Position numbers and translations under genes: made by a program. Of a DNA stretch of 64,000 nucleotides, positions 41,719 to 50,479 are shown in pieces. The notes under the pieces were generated by a model, which had not been told where the DNA came from, did not search any database, and was given only the letters and a program-made list of their open reading frames with translations. This DNA comes from Gallintestinimicrobium propionicum (GTDB lineage: Bacteria; Bacillota; Clostridia; Lachnospirales; Lachnospiraceae): contig NZ_JAOQJY010000001.1 of NCBI RefSeq assembly GCF_025567525.1, forward strand, positions 62,001-126,000, given 5' to 3'. Position 1 is the stretch's first letter. Every line of letters starts with the position of its first letter.

Positions 41719-43065
41719 ATGAAAACACCGATACTGGAAACCAGTCGGCTTTGGCTGAAACCGTTAAAGGAAGAGGATGCGCCGGGCGCATTTTTGTGGA
41801 CGGGAGATCCGAAGGTCAGCTGGTACATGCGCTACGAAACGCATGGAAGCCTGGAGGATACGAAGCAGTGGCTGCGGGAGGAAGAAAAACAGCTGGATTC
41901 CGATCTGCTGTATGATTTTGGATTTCATAAAAAGGACAGCGACGAGCTGATCGGCAGCGGCGGGCTGACGTTTAATCAGCAGCAGGGCATCTGGGAGCTT
42001 GGTTGCAACCTGCGTCGGGATTGCTGGAACCAGGGCTATGGAACCGAGGCGGCAGCGGCGATTCTATCATTTGCGGAAAATACGCTGCACATCCACCGCG
42101 TAATGGCGCGTCGGGCAAAGGAAAACACTGCATCCGGGCGGGTGCTGGAAAAGAACGGCTTTTCCTTTGTAAGAGAGTGCTGGGATCAGAAATGGAGCGG
42201 TTCGCACCGGTTCGAGTGCCGCGAATATATCTGGAAGAGCGAAAAGAAAGAGGAAAAAAACAGCGCTGCCCGCAACGAGGTCGAACGCTTCTATGACGAT
42301 GAATACGAAGAATGGAATCGCCTGGAATGGCACACGCCGGAGTTCGAGGTGACAAAGCGCTATATGGAGGAATATATTCCAGGCGATACGCCGCAGAAGA
42401 TTCTGGATATCGGCGGCGGTCCGGGCAGATATTCCATTTTTCTGGCGCAGAAGGGACATGACGTGACGTTATTTGACTTGTCCGGCAAAAATATCCGACA
42501 GGCGATCGAAAAGGCGCAGGAAGCGGATGTGCTGTTGGACAGCTGTATCCACGGCGACGCGCTCCGGCTTTCGGAATATCTTTACAAGGCGGAACAGTAT
42601 GACGTTGTGCTTTTGATGGGACCTCTGTATCATCTGATGCGGGAACAGGATCGGGAAAAAGCCCTGCAGGAGGCGCTGCGGGTGTTAAAGCCGGGTGGGC
42701 TTTTGTTTGCATCCTTTATTTCGACGTATGCGCCAATTCAGGATTATGCCAGCGGACTGTACGATTTCGGAGATATGGACAGGCTCCTCGCCGGTCTGGA
42801 GGACGGAACTGCACAACCTGGTAAAAATTTTACAAGCTCCTATTTCTGCGGGGAAAAAGAAGCGGAAGATATGATGGAAAAAGCAGGGCTTTGCCAACTG
42901 GCCTTTGCGGGTGTGGAAAATATCCTTTGCGGGAAAGAAGAGCTGCTGCACAAGCTTGCGTCTCAGCAGCAGGAAAAATGGCTGAACCTCGCATGGAGAC
43001 TGAGCCAGGACAGAAAGCTGCTCGGTATGAGCGAGCACTTCCTCTACATCGGAAGAAAGCAGTGA
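41719..43065 (+). CDS. Fusion of GNAT acetyltransferase and class I SAM methyltransferase
   Basis: The 448-residue protein joins two enzymes. Residues 1-175 form a RimJ-type GNAT domain (LETSRLWLKPLKEEDAPGAFLWTGDP; NQGYGTEAAAAILSFA; KNGFSFVRECWDQKW). Residues about 190-448 form a methyltransferase (KILDIGGGPGRYSIFLAQKGHDVTLFDLS near 225-255; LLMGPLYHLMREQDREKALQEALRVLKPGG). The linker is Lys/Glu-rich (KSEKKEEKNSAARNEVE). Either half alone is common; the fusion is not one I know. The ATG 41719 follows AGGATGGGAAAAG. The substrate is not evident; a small-molecule or antibiotic target is possible. Confidence 0.88.
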   Translation: MKTPILETSRLWLKPLKEEDAPGAFLWTGDPKVSWYMRYETHGSLEDTKQWLREEEKQLDSDLLYDFGFHKKDSDELIGSGGLTFNQQQGIWELGCNLRRDCWNQGYGTEAAAAILSFAENTLHIHRVMARRAKENTASGRVLEKNGFSFVRECWDQKWSGSHRFECREYIWKSEKKEEKNSAARNEVERFYDDEYEEWNRLEWHTPEFEVTKRYMEEYIPGDTPQKILDIGGGPGRYSIFLAQKGHDVTLFDLSGKNIRQAIEKAQEADVLLDSCIHGDALRLSEYLYKAEQYDVVLLMGPLYHLMREQDREKALQEALRVLKPGGLLFASFISTYAPIQDYASGLYDFGDMDRLLAGLEDGTAQPGKNFTSSYFCGEKEAEDMMEKAGLCQLAFAGVENILCGKEELLHKLASQQQEKWLNLAWRLSQDRKLLGMSEHFLYIGRKQ

Positions 43066-43090
43066 ACGCGGTGCCTTTTTGGAAAAGCGG

Positions 43091-43120
43091 TTGCATGAAA
43101 CCGTCTCTTCGGGGTATAAT
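43091..43120 (+). promoter_or_regulatory. Promoter of lgt
   Basis: TTGCAT (43091-43096), 18 bp, TATAAT (43115-43120). Confidence 0.65.
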
Positions 43121-43188
43121 GGCGATATGCGTCGGCGGACAGCTTTCCCCACTGACGGAAATGAAAATACAAAGGAGTTTTACAGCGT

Positions 43189-43980
43189 ATGAAAAATGAC
43201 CTGTTTTCTATTGGACCGTTTACCGTACACGGCTATGGACTGATGATTGCGATCGGAGTTTTGTCCGCTTATTATATGGTGGAATACCGTGCAAAAAAGA
43301 AACAGATGGACTGGGAAAAAGTGTTCCCGCTGACGGTCTGGTCGGTGCTGGGCGGCTTTTTGGGCTCGAAGATTCTGTATCTTCTGACAAGACTGCCGGA
43401 CATTCTTGCAAATCCGGTGCTTCTTGGCAGCAGCATTAAGGACGGCTTTGTCGTATACGGCGGCATTATCGGGGGTATCCTGACTGCGTGGATTTACTGC
43501 AAATGTACGAAATGGAACTTTTGGAAAATTTTTGATATCGCGATGCCTGCGGTTGCGATGGCACAGGGCTTCGGGCGGATTGGCTGCCTGCTCGCCGGCT
43601 GCTGCTACGGAATAGAGCTGGATCCCGCAAACCCGATAGGGATCGTGTTCCACAATTCCGCCTATGCACCAAATGATGTCGCGCTTTTGCCGACGCAGAT
43701 TATTTCCAGTGTGCTGGATTTTGCAAACTGCTTCGTGCTGCTTGCACTGTCGAAGAAGCTCAAAACAGACGGACAGGTGGCGAGCTGTTATCTGATCTTT
43801 TATAGCATCGGCAGATTTGTCCTGGAATACTTCCGGGGCGACCTGATCCGGGGAAACGTCGGGGAGTTTTCCACGTCGCAGTTTATCTCCCTGTTTATCT
43901 GTCTGATCGGTCTTGTATTGCTTTTTGGACTTCCAGTTCTTGCAAAAAAGAAAGGAGCTTGCGCACAGTCGGAGGAATAG
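43189..43980 (+). CDS. lgt: Prolipoprotein diacylglyceryl transferase
   Basis: The 263-residue membrane enzyme adds diacylglycerol to the lipobox cysteine of lipoproteins. It has about six to seven spans, the N-terminal VHGYGLMIAIGV, KDGFVVYGGIIGGI and the signature region GFGRIGCLLAGCCYGIEL (129-141). Typical Lgt reads GRIGNFINGELYG there, so this is the Cys-rich variant. Its start ATG 43189 has AAAGGAG upstream. The last 86 bp overlap the convergent LysR gene. Confidence 0.9.
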   Translation: MKNDLFSIGPFTVHGYGLMIAIGVLSAYYMVEYRAKKKQMDWEKVFPLTVWSVLGGFLGSKILYLLTRLPDILANPVLLGSSIKDGFVVYGGIIGGILTAWIYCKCTKWNFWKIFDIAMPAVAMAQGFGRIGCLLAGCCYGIELDPANPIGIVFHNSAYAPNDVALLPTQIISSVLDFANCFVLLALSKKLKTDGQVASCYLIFYSIGRFVLEYFRGDLIRGNVGEFSTSQFISLFICLIGLVLLFGLPVLAKKKGACAQSEE

Positions 43981-44836
43981 CGCCGGATTTTGCATAGGCG
44001 AAGCCGATTTTGCGGGCGGGAATGGAAACCGGCATTTTCAGCTGGACAAGCCTTCCCTCTGCGAGCTCGTCGCGGACGAAATTTTTGATGACGCAGGCGA
44101 TTCCTAAGTCGATTTTTGCAAATTCGATCAGAAGATCCATGGAGGTTACGTCGATAATCCGGGAGGCGCTTAAGTTTTCCTGGGAAAGATAGCGGTCGAT
44201 GTACCGGCGGGTAATATTTTCTTTATTCAATAATAGGAGCGTAGACGCTGCAAACGCCGTCCGGGAGGAAAGATGGTCGTTTGGGTGGATGCGCTCTTTT
44301 AAATTGTCGAGATAGGTGTGCGTGGTGACAAAAATATCCTGAATGTCGGTGAGGGGTTCAAAAACAAACGCAGACATGTCATCCTCTGCGCCGATCAGCC
44401 CGATGTCGAGCGTGCCTTGTTCGAGTGCCTGCATCGTTTCGAGGGAGGACTGGCAGGCGATGGAAAGCTGGATATGCGGGTTTTGGCGGATAAAGGGCTG
44501 TAGGATCGGGAGCAGGACATATTTGCACAGCGTCGCAGAAACGCCGATGGAAAGATGTCCCATGCCGAGCTTTTGGAAGCGCTGCAGCTGTTCTTCGCCC
44601 TGGGTGATCGCCTGGAAAGCGTTTTCTACCTGGGCAAACAGGATTTCGCCCGGTTCCGTCAAGGAAACACCGCGGGAGGAGCGGTAAAAAAGCGTCGTGC
44701 CAAGACTCTGTTCAAGCTTGGAGATCGCCTTGGAAATGGCGGGCTGGCTGATGTAGAGCTCGCGCGCCGCGCCGGAAATGTTGCGGCATTTGGCGACGGT
44801 ATAAAAAATGTGGTAAAGATTAAAATTCTGTTCCAT
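43895..44836 (-). CDS. LysR family transcriptional regulator
   Basis: The 313-residue protein has the LysR winged helix at 1-62 (YHIFYTVAKCRNISGAARELYISQPAISKAISKLEQSLG) and a substrate-binding domain in two lobes (HLSIGVSATLCKYVLLPIL; LDIGLIGAEDD). It diverges from leuC, across a gap with two similar operator-like sequences at 44905-44952, so it probably controls leuCD and itself in response to a pathway intermediate. Its C-terminus overlaps lgt by 86 bp. Confidence 0.92.
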   Translation of the reverse strand: MEQNFNLYHIFYTVAKCRNISGAARELYISQPAISKAISKLEQSLGTTLFYRSSRGVSLTEPGEILFAQVENAFQAITQGEEQLQRFQKLGMGHLSIGVSATLCKYVLLPILQPFIRQNPHIQLSIACQSSLETMQALEQGTLDIGLIGAEDDMSAFVFEPLTDIQDIFVTTHTYLDNLKERIHPNDHLSSRTAFAASTLLLLNKENITRRYIDRYLSQENLSASRIIDVTSMDLLIEFAKIDLGIACVIKNFVRDELAEGRLVQLKMPVSIPARKIGFAYAKSGAIPPTVRKLLSFLQELEVQKAIQDRSDR

Positions 44837-44904
44837 AAGTTTCCCTTTCCGGCAGACCGGTAGTAATTTTTACCATATGCGGTCTGTTTCTGTCTGTTAC
44901 TGGT

Positions 44905-44952
44905 ATAACTGATTTTATATATAACACAATCCTACCATAACTGATGATTATA
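44905..44952. promoter_or_regulatory. Two operator-like repeats between lysR and leuC
   Basis: ATAACTGATTTTATA (from 44905) and ATAACTGATGATTATA (from 44937) are direct repeats 32 bp (three helical turns) apart. Each has ATAA and TTAT half-sites, which fits LysR-type T-N11-A binding. Confidence 0.6.
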
Positions 44953-45082
44953 GTAAATATAAGAGAAAGGTATTTTCCTTTCTGAATGTACTATGATACA
45001 CTTAAATACAGAAAAAAGACGTCCGGGGCGACGGACATCTGCAAATCCGGCTGTTTTTCAGCCAAAAAGGAGATCGGATCAT

Positions 45083-46348
45083 ATGGGAATGACAATGACA
45101 CAGAAGATTCTGGCCGCGCATGCCGGACTCGATCATGTGGAAGCAGGACAGCTGATTGAAGCGCAGCTGGATCTGGTTCTTGGCAACGACATTACAAGCC
45201 CGGTTGCCATCAAAGAGATGGAAAAAATGAAGGTGGACGGTGTGTTCGATAAGGACAAGATCGCGCTGGTACCGGATCATTTTGTACCGAACAAGGATAT
45301 CAAATCGGCAGAACACTGCAAATGCGTGCGCGAATTCGCACGCCGCAATGAGATCACGAACTATTTCGAGGTCGGCGAGATGGGAATTGAGCATGCCCTG
45401 TTGCCGGAAAAAGGACTTACCGTAGCAGGTGATGTCGTAATCGGTGCAGACTCCCATACCTGTACCTACGGTGCGCTTGGCGCATTTTCCACCGGCGTCG
45501 GCAGCACAGATATGGCGGCTGGAATGGCGACCGGCAAGGCGTGGTTTAAAGTTCCGTCTGCAATCCGGTTTAACCTGATCGGCAAACCGGGCAAGTGGGT
45601 CAGCGGCAAGGATGTGATTTTACATATCATCGGCAAGATCGGCGTAGACGGCGCACTGTATAAATCCATGGAATTTACCGGTGAGGGTGTTGCCAATTTA
45701 AGCATGGACGACCGGTTTACAATTGCCAACATGGCGATTGAGGCAGGCGGCAAGAACGGCATTTTCCCGGTAGACGACAAGGCGATCGCATACATGAAGG
45801 AGCATTCCACAAAGCCATACCACATTTACGAAGCGGATGCGGATGCTGTTTATGATGAGGAATACACGATTGACCTTTCTGCACTGCGTCCGACGATCGC
45901 ATTCCCGCATCTTCCGGAAAACACAAAGACCATCGATGAAATCCAGGAATCTGTTGCCATCGACCAGGTTGTGATCGGTTCCTGTACAAACGGCAGACTG
46001 GATGACCTTCGGATCGCTGCAGAGGTGCTGGAGGGCAGACATGTGGCAAAGGGGATCCGTTGTATCGTAATCCCTGCGACTCAGAAGATTTACATGGAAG
46101 CGATGGAAGAAGGGCTGTTAAAGACCTTTATCGAGGCGGGAGCAGTGGTCAGCACACCGACCTGCGGACCCTGCCTTGGCGGTTATATGGGCGTTCTGGC
46201 AGAGGGCGAGCGCTGTGTATCGACGACGAACCGGAACTTTGTCGGACGTATGGGGCACGTCAAATCAGAGGTTTATCTGGCGAGCCCGGCAGTTGCGGCA
46301 GCCAGCGCGGTGGCGGGACAGATCGCATGTCCTGAGCAGCTCGATTGA
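45083..46348 (+). CDS. leuC: 3-isopropylmalate dehydratase large subunit
   Basis: The 421-residue aconitase-fold subunit isomerises 2- to 3-isopropylmalate in leucine synthesis. Cluster cysteines are in VIGSCTNGRLDDLR and TPTCGPCLGGYMG, with ADSHTCTYGALGAF and MGHVKSEVYLASPAVAAASAVAG also typical. It belongs to the shorter (about 420-residue) LeuC group. ATG 45083 is chosen because AAGGAG lies about 10 bp upstream; the frame extends to 44993 without a good site. Confidence 0.95.
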   Translation: MGMTMTQKILAAHAGLDHVEAGQLIEAQLDLVLGNDITSPVAIKEMEKMKVDGVFDKDKIALVPDHFVPNKDIKSAEHCKCVREFARRNEITNYFEVGEMGIEHALLPEKGLTVAGDVVIGADSHTCTYGALGAFSTGVGSTDMAAGMATGKAWFKVPSAIRFNLIGKPGKWVSGKDVILHIIGKIGVDGALYKSMEFTGEGVANLSMDDRFTIANMAIEAGGKNGIFPVDDKAIAYMKEHSTKPYHIYEADADAVYDEEYTIDLSALRPTIAFPHLPENTKTIDEIQESVAIDQVVIGSCTNGRLDDLRIAAEVLEGRHVAKGIRCIVIPATQKIYMEAMEEGLLKTFIEAGAVVSTPTCGPCLGGYMGVLAEGERCVSTTNRNFVGRMGHVKSEVYLASPAVAAASAVAGQIACPEQLD

Positions 46349-46364
46349 GGAGGGACAAAACAGC

Positions 46365-46853
46365 ATGAAAAAGGCGAACGGAACAGTTTTCAAATATGGA
46401 GATAACGTGGATACGGATGTCATTATCCCCGCACGTTACTTAAATTCCTCTGATCCGGCAGAGCTTGCACAGCACTGCATGGAGGATATTGACAAGGATT
46501 TCATCAAAAACGTAAAGCCCGGCGATATCATTGTTGCGGATAAAAATTTCGGCTGCGGTTCTTCCAGAGAGCATGCGCCGATTGCTATCAAGGCGGCTGG
46601 CGTCAGCTGTGTTATTGCACAGACCTTTGCCCGGATTTTTTACCGTAATTCGATCAATATCGGACTGCCGATCATCGAATGCCCGGAGGCGGCAGAAGCA
46701 ATTCAGGCGGGTGATGAGGTCGAAATCGATTTCGATACCGGTATCATCACCGACAAGACGCAGAACAGGCAGTTCAAAGGACAGGCGTTTCCACCCTTCA
46801 TGCAGAAGATTATCGCTGCAGGCGGACTGATCAATTACATTAACGAGGATTAA
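46365..46853 (+). CDS. leuD: 3-isopropylmalate dehydratase small subunit
   Basis: The 162-residue swivelling domain pairs with LeuC. The motifs DNVDTDVIIPARYL, DKNFGCGSSREHAPIAIKAAGV and ARIFYRNSINIGLPIIE are characteristic, and the length is standard for the partner of short LeuC. The start ATG 46365 lies 16 bp after leuC with GAGGAGGGAC upstream; a longer frame from 46176 lies inside leuC and is rejected. Confidence 0.95.
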   Translation: MKKANGTVFKYGDNVDTDVIIPARYLNSSDPAELAQHCMEDIDKDFIKNVKPGDIIVADKNFGCGSSREHAPIAIKAAGVSCVIAQTFARIFYRNSINIGLPIIECPEAAEAIQAGDEVEIDFDTGIITDKTQNRQFKGQAFPPFMQKIIAAGGLINYINED

Positions 46854-46870
46854 ATAATAGAATGCATGCT

Positions 46871-46906
46871 CCGCCGCAGGTTTGAAACGCCTGCGGCGGC
46901 TTTTTG
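46871..46906 (+). terminator. Terminator after leuD
   Basis: CCGCCGCAGG and CCTGCGGCGG form a perfect 10-bp stem around TTTGAAACG, followed by CTTTTTG. Confidence 0.9.
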
Positions 46907-46913
46907 CAGTTGC

Positions 46914-46996
46914 GGTTTTGGGTCCGTCCGGCTCCGGCAAAACGACGCTGATGAACATCATTGGCTGTATGGACCGGTCAGAAGCAGCGTGTATCG
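46914..46996 (+). pseudogene. ABC transporter ATPase fragment (LolD/MacB type)
   Basis: A short frame reads VLGPSGSGKTTLMNIIGCMD followed by RSEAACIDYGW, the Walker A region of a LolD/MacB-like ATPase. Nothing before or after it is recognisable, and it sits between a terminator and the end of the convergent permease gene. It is a relic of a lost export operon or of a deletion. Confidence 0.6.
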
Positions 46997-46997
46997 A

Positions 46998-48155
46998 TTA
47001 TGGATGGACAGCTGTCGCAAAAACAAGCAGAATTGCCAGAAAACCAATATTTGCAAGGGTGAACAGAAGAAAGTACTGCCCTTTCTGTTCGGGAAGCTTC
47101 CGGGCGATCTGCCGATAAGAAATCAGGCTTGCCATCGATGCGATCAGGGTTCCGAGCCCACCTAAATTAGTGCCGACGATCAGCGCTGGAACGTTATTGG
47201 AAAAGCCGGACAGCAAAAGCGCCGCCGGAACGTTGCTCATGACCTGGGAGGCGAGGACGCTGATGAGGATTTCCCGACCGGAGAGCGCTGCAGAAAGCCA
47301 GGAGGCAAAGGCGGGAATTCTGCCGAGATTTCCGATGAAAATAAAAAATGCGAGAAACGTGGCGAGCAGGGAATAATCGACCTGTGCCAGCACTTTTTTA
47401 TCTGCGATCAATGCGCCCAAGAGGACGAGGACAAAGACTGCCGGGTAGGGAAGCACATGCAAAACGGCAAGGAGGCAGAAGAAAAACAAAACGATGTAAA
47501 GCCGGATCAGCGCCGGCTTTTTTTGTGCAGCGTTTGTAGTCGGATTCTGGATTGAGGAAGAGACTGTTTGCTGCCGATGCGGATGTCCCAGATAGAAAAT
47601 GCAGACAGAAAGCAGGATGGCAGACAGCAGCGTATAAGGGAGCATGAGCTGCAAAAAAGCGGAAAAGGACAGTTGGCTTTTGCCATACAGATATAAATTC
47701 TGAGGGTTCCCGATGGGAGTCAGCATGCTGCCGAGGTTGGCGGCAATAGTCTGCAGGCAAACAACGGGCGTCAGGTGTTTTTTGCCGGATGCTTCCGGCA
47801 GCTGTCCCAGTACAGCAAAGGAAAACGGAACGAAGGTCAGGAGCGCAACGTCGTTCGTGATCAGCATACTGCAAAAAAAGCATAAACCGACCAGGACGAA
47901 TACCAGGGAAGTGATGCTGTTTGTGCGGGACAGCAGGGAATATGCGAACCGTGTAAAAACGCCCTGACGCTGCAGCCCGGACATGACAGTCATTAGGGAA
48001 AACAGGATGGTAAGCGTGCGAAAATCGATATAACCGAAATAGGATGCGTCCGGCAAAACGAAGCAGGCAGAGAGCAGGGCGAGCAAAACGGCAATCGACA
48101 GGACAGCCTCCTGGCGGATTTTGTAAAACAGTTTCTGAAAGATGGAATATAGCAT
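46998..48155 (-). CDS. Anion permease of the ArsB/NhaD (SLC13-like) type
   Basis: The 385-residue protein has about ten membrane spans and the ion-transporter features TLTILFSLMTVMSGLQ, LITNDVALLTFVPF, NLGSMLTPIGNPQNLYLYG and SNVPAALLLSGFSNN, the paired NxxA/NPQN re-entrant segments of the superfamily. The substrate could be an organic or inorganic anion, or sodium/proton exchange. ATG 48155 is chosen because a purine-rich AAGAGG site lies upstream; an ATG 27 codons earlier gives an unlikely basic leader. Confidence 0.88.
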   Translation of the reverse strand: MLYSIFQKLFYKIRQEAVLSIAVLLALLSACFVLPDASYFGYIDFRTLTILFSLMTVMSGLQRQGVFTRFAYSLLSRTNSITSLVFVLVGLCFFCSMLITNDVALLTFVPFSFAVLGQLPEASGKKHLTPVVCLQTIAANLGSMLTPIGNPQNLYLYGKSQLSFSAFLQLMLPYTLLSAILLSVCIFYLGHPHRQQTVSSSIQNPTTNAAQKKPALIRLYIVLFFFCLLAVLHVLPYPAVFVLVLLGALIADKKVLAQVDYSLLATFLAFFIFIGNLGRIPAFASWLSAALSGREILISVLASQVMSNVPAALLLSGFSNNVPALIVGTNLGGLGTLIASMASLISYRQIARKLPEQKGQYFLLFTLANIGFLAILLVFATAVHP

Positions 48156-48317
48156 GGGAAAGCCTCTTTTTCTTTTTATTATGGGATATTTCTTGTAAAT
48201 ACTATAATTTTTACAAATAGGAAAGTCAAGGAACAATGAAAAAGGGATGACTTTTTGGAAAGATTATTGTAATATGGAGAAAGGTCAAAACAACGAATGT
48301 AAAGGAGTATTGACTGT

Positions 48318-49058
48318 ATGAGATTTCGGGAAGAGGTTTTAGCAAAGATTTTTACCTATATTACTGTCGCCGTGCTGCTGGGAATCGTTGCATTCGAGGC
48401 ATGGGGGCTTTCGCGAGAGCGAAGCCGCAGAAAGGATGCAGAGGACAATGCAGCAGTACTTCAGGAAGAAGTAGAGAACATGCGGGATATCAACAGCACC
48501 CTGAAAAAAGAAAACGGAGAGCTTTCTGCATTTCGCAACAAATGGAATGTATACGTTTCTTCTTTGACCAGCAGTGAGGTTTTAGAGCTTCAGCACGATT
48601 TGTTTATGCGGACAGATTTGATTCCGCAGGAGGCGAAGGAAGAAATCGCAAAGCGGGAAGCCGGGCTTCTTACGGAAGAAACAGATGGGAAAAGTACGTC
48701 TGAGCAGAGCTCTTCCAAAAATAAAACGTCGAAAACGGATACCAAAAGCAAAACGACAGACAACGCCAGAACTGCAAAAATCGTCGTCGGGGAATATTCG
48801 TTTGACAATCCGAATGGGGAAAATATTTTTCTGCCGGTCAGCGCCAACACGGGAGACGGGGAGAATTGTCTGATCTACACGGCTGCCTATGAAGAGGAGG
48901 GAAGCCATGTGATCGAATTATTATATGAAATTACGCTGGATGAATCGGGTACGATCGCGCGCAGGGATACGACCGGGGAAGTGGAATGGTACTGTGTCGC
49001 CTATCAGGCGGGCGGAGGCTGGAAAGCGACAGCAACAAAGGAGGACGCAGGGCAATGA
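48318..49058 (+). CDS. Hypothetical membrane-anchored protein with coiled coil and Ser/Lys/Thr linker
   Basis: The 246-residue protein has one N-terminal span (ITVAVLLGIVAFEAWGL), a coiled coil (about 35-75, DAEDNAAVLQEEVENMRDINSTLKKENGEL), a low-complexity Ser/Lys/Thr linker (about 120-150) and a C-terminal beta-rich domain of about 95 residues. It probably lies outside the membrane with the last domain exposed. No known domain was recognised. The stop overlaps the next start (ATGATG), so it is coupled to the TPR protein. Confidence 0.75.
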   Translation: MRFREEVLAKIFTYITVAVLLGIVAFEAWGLSRERSRRKDAEDNAAVLQEEVENMRDINSTLKKENGELSAFRNKWNVYVSSLTSSEVLELQHDLFMRTDLIPQEAKEEIAKREAGLLTEETDGKSTSEQSSSKNKTSKTDTKSKTTDNARTAKIVVGEYSFDNPNGENIFLPVSANTGDGENCLIYTAAYEEEGSHVIELLYEITLDESGTIARRDTTGEVEWYCVAYQAGGGWKATATKEDAGQ

Positions 49059-49912
49059 TGACAATTGACCAGATTTTAACAAAGCTGGATCATTATTATA
49101 AGGAGGATCAGCTGACAGAGATAGAGCCGTTTCTCTTATCCTGTCTGGAGGATGCCAAAAAAGAGCAGGAGTATGGCATTTATATTTCCGTCGGCAACGA
49201 GCTTCTGGGCTTTTACAGAAGCATCGGACAGTTTGAGGCTGCATTTGCGGTCGGGGAGGACGTTCTTCTTTTGATGGAGGAGCTGCAGCTGGATCATACC
49301 GTCCATTTTGCAACGACCTTGTTCAATGTGGCGACTGCGTACCGCACGGCAGGAAAATACGAGGAAGCACTTGCAAATTATCGGCGTGCCCTTGAAATTT
49401 ATCAAAAAGAGCTTCCCAAAGACGACTATCGTCTGGCAGAACTATATAGCAGCATCAGTATTTTATTGGAAAAGCTCAACGAAAATGAAAATGCGGCGCT
49501 GTTTTTGGAAAAAGCGATTCAGATTATGGAAAAACAGCCTGGAACAAGGGTTGAAGTAGCGACTTCCCGGACGAGTCTTGCACTGATCGAGCTGAAAATG
49601 GACAAGCTGGAAGCGGCGGAAAAGCATCTCGAGCTTGCGATTTCCGCGTTTAAAGAGGATGGCGGCAAGACGGATACACACTACAGCGCAGCGCTTGCCG
49701 GACTCGGCGAGGTCTGCTACCGTCAGGGCAGTCTGGAACGCGCCCTGGAAAATTATGAGCACGCGCTGTTTGAGGTGGAAAAGCATTTCGGCAGAAAAGA
49801 AGGCTACGGTCTGCTCTGCGGCAACTGCGCGGCGATCTGCAGAGAGCTTGGACAGAGCGCAAAAGCTGAAGAGTATGAGGTGCAGCGCAAAAAATACTGC
49901 CCGGAAGCCTGA
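49055..49912 (+). CDS. Tetratricopeptide-repeat protein
   Basis: The 285-residue protein consists almost wholly of TPR-like helix pairs: ATTLFNVATAYRTAGKYEEALANYRRALEIYQ, AELYSSISILLEKLNENENAALFLEKAIQI, ATSRTSLALIELKMDKLEAAEKHLELAISAF and AALAGLGEVCYRQGSLERALENYEHALFEVE. It should be a protein-interaction scaffold in the cytoplasm. The starts at 49055 and 49058 both suit GGAGGACGC upstream. It may bind the coupled membrane protein encoded upstream. Confidence 0.88.
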   Translation: MMTIDQILTKLDHYYKEDQLTEIEPFLLSCLEDAKKEQEYGIYISVGNELLGFYRSIGQFEAAFAVGEDVLLLMEELQLDHTVHFATTLFNVATAYRTAGKYEEALANYRRALEIYQKELPKDDYRLAELYSSISILLEKLNENENAALFLEKAIQIMEKQPGTRVEVATSRTSLALIELKMDKLEAAEKHLELAISAFKEDGGKTDTHYSAALAGLGEVCYRQGSLERALENYEHALFEVEKHFGRKEGYGLLCGNCAAICRELGQSAKAEEYEVQRKKYCPEA

Positions 49913-49931
49913 CAGGACGGGGAAATAAAAC

Positions 49932-50339
49932 TTGAAACATACGTTCGAAAATGATACAATAAGCAGCGGCGAATACAGGAGGGATTTCCTTTTGATCGCC
50001 GCTGTTATACTGGCAGCGGCAGCAGCTGTCTTTTTCTTTCAGGTCAAAAACAGGACTTCCGGTACGGTTTATGCGATCGTGGAGCAGGACAGTAAAGAGC
50101 TGATGCGTCTGCCGCTGTCGGAACCCGGGGAATATCGGATTTCCGATGGAGACAGCTATAACGTGATCGAAATTACAGAGGGTGGCGTCCGAATGAAGGA
50201 AGCGGACTGCCCGGATCAGATCTGCGTCAGCCGCGGACTGATTCGGAAAAGCGGACAGAGTATCGTCTGCCTGCCGCACCGGCTTGTCATCCGTCTGGAA
50301 CAGCTGGGAGATCAGGAACTGGATGCGGTAGCAGAATGA
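49932..50339 (+). CDS. NusG domain II-containing membrane-anchored protein
   Basis: The start is TTG 49932, 20 bp after the TPR gene. The 135-residue product has one N-terminal span (LLIAAVILAAAAAVFFF) and an exterior domain of the NusG-II type (TVYAIVEQDSKELMRLPLSEPGEYRI; CPDQICVSRGLIRKSGQSIVCLPHRLVIRL) with two cysteines. In many Clostridia it is next to a Gx-transporter gene, which here follows at 52438 after a transposon. Confidence 0.85.
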   Translation: MKHTFENDTISSGEYRRDFLLIAAVILAAAAAVFFFQVKNRTSGTVYAIVEQDSKELMRLPLSEPGEYRISDGDSYNVIEITEGGVRMKEADCPDQICVSRGLIRKSGQSIVCLPHRLVIRLEQLGDQELDAVAE

Positions 50340-50479
50340 AACGACTGAGCTGGTCAACGAAATAGATCAAACTGGTCAATGACAGATTGGATCCGCCAGA
50401 AAGGAGCAAACTTTAAGTAATCAAAATCATTGTCAATAGTAATTAAATGTGTTGAAATATACCCACGGAGGATATTGTT

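Noticed and set aside
41526..41915. A 129-codon frame overlapping the leader and the fusion gene
   Set aside because: It runs through the terminator and overlaps the supported gene in another frame.
46176..46364. A longer N-terminus for LeuD from 46176
   Set aside because: The extension lies inside leuC in another frame; ATG 46365 has a ribosome site and gives the standard LeuD length.
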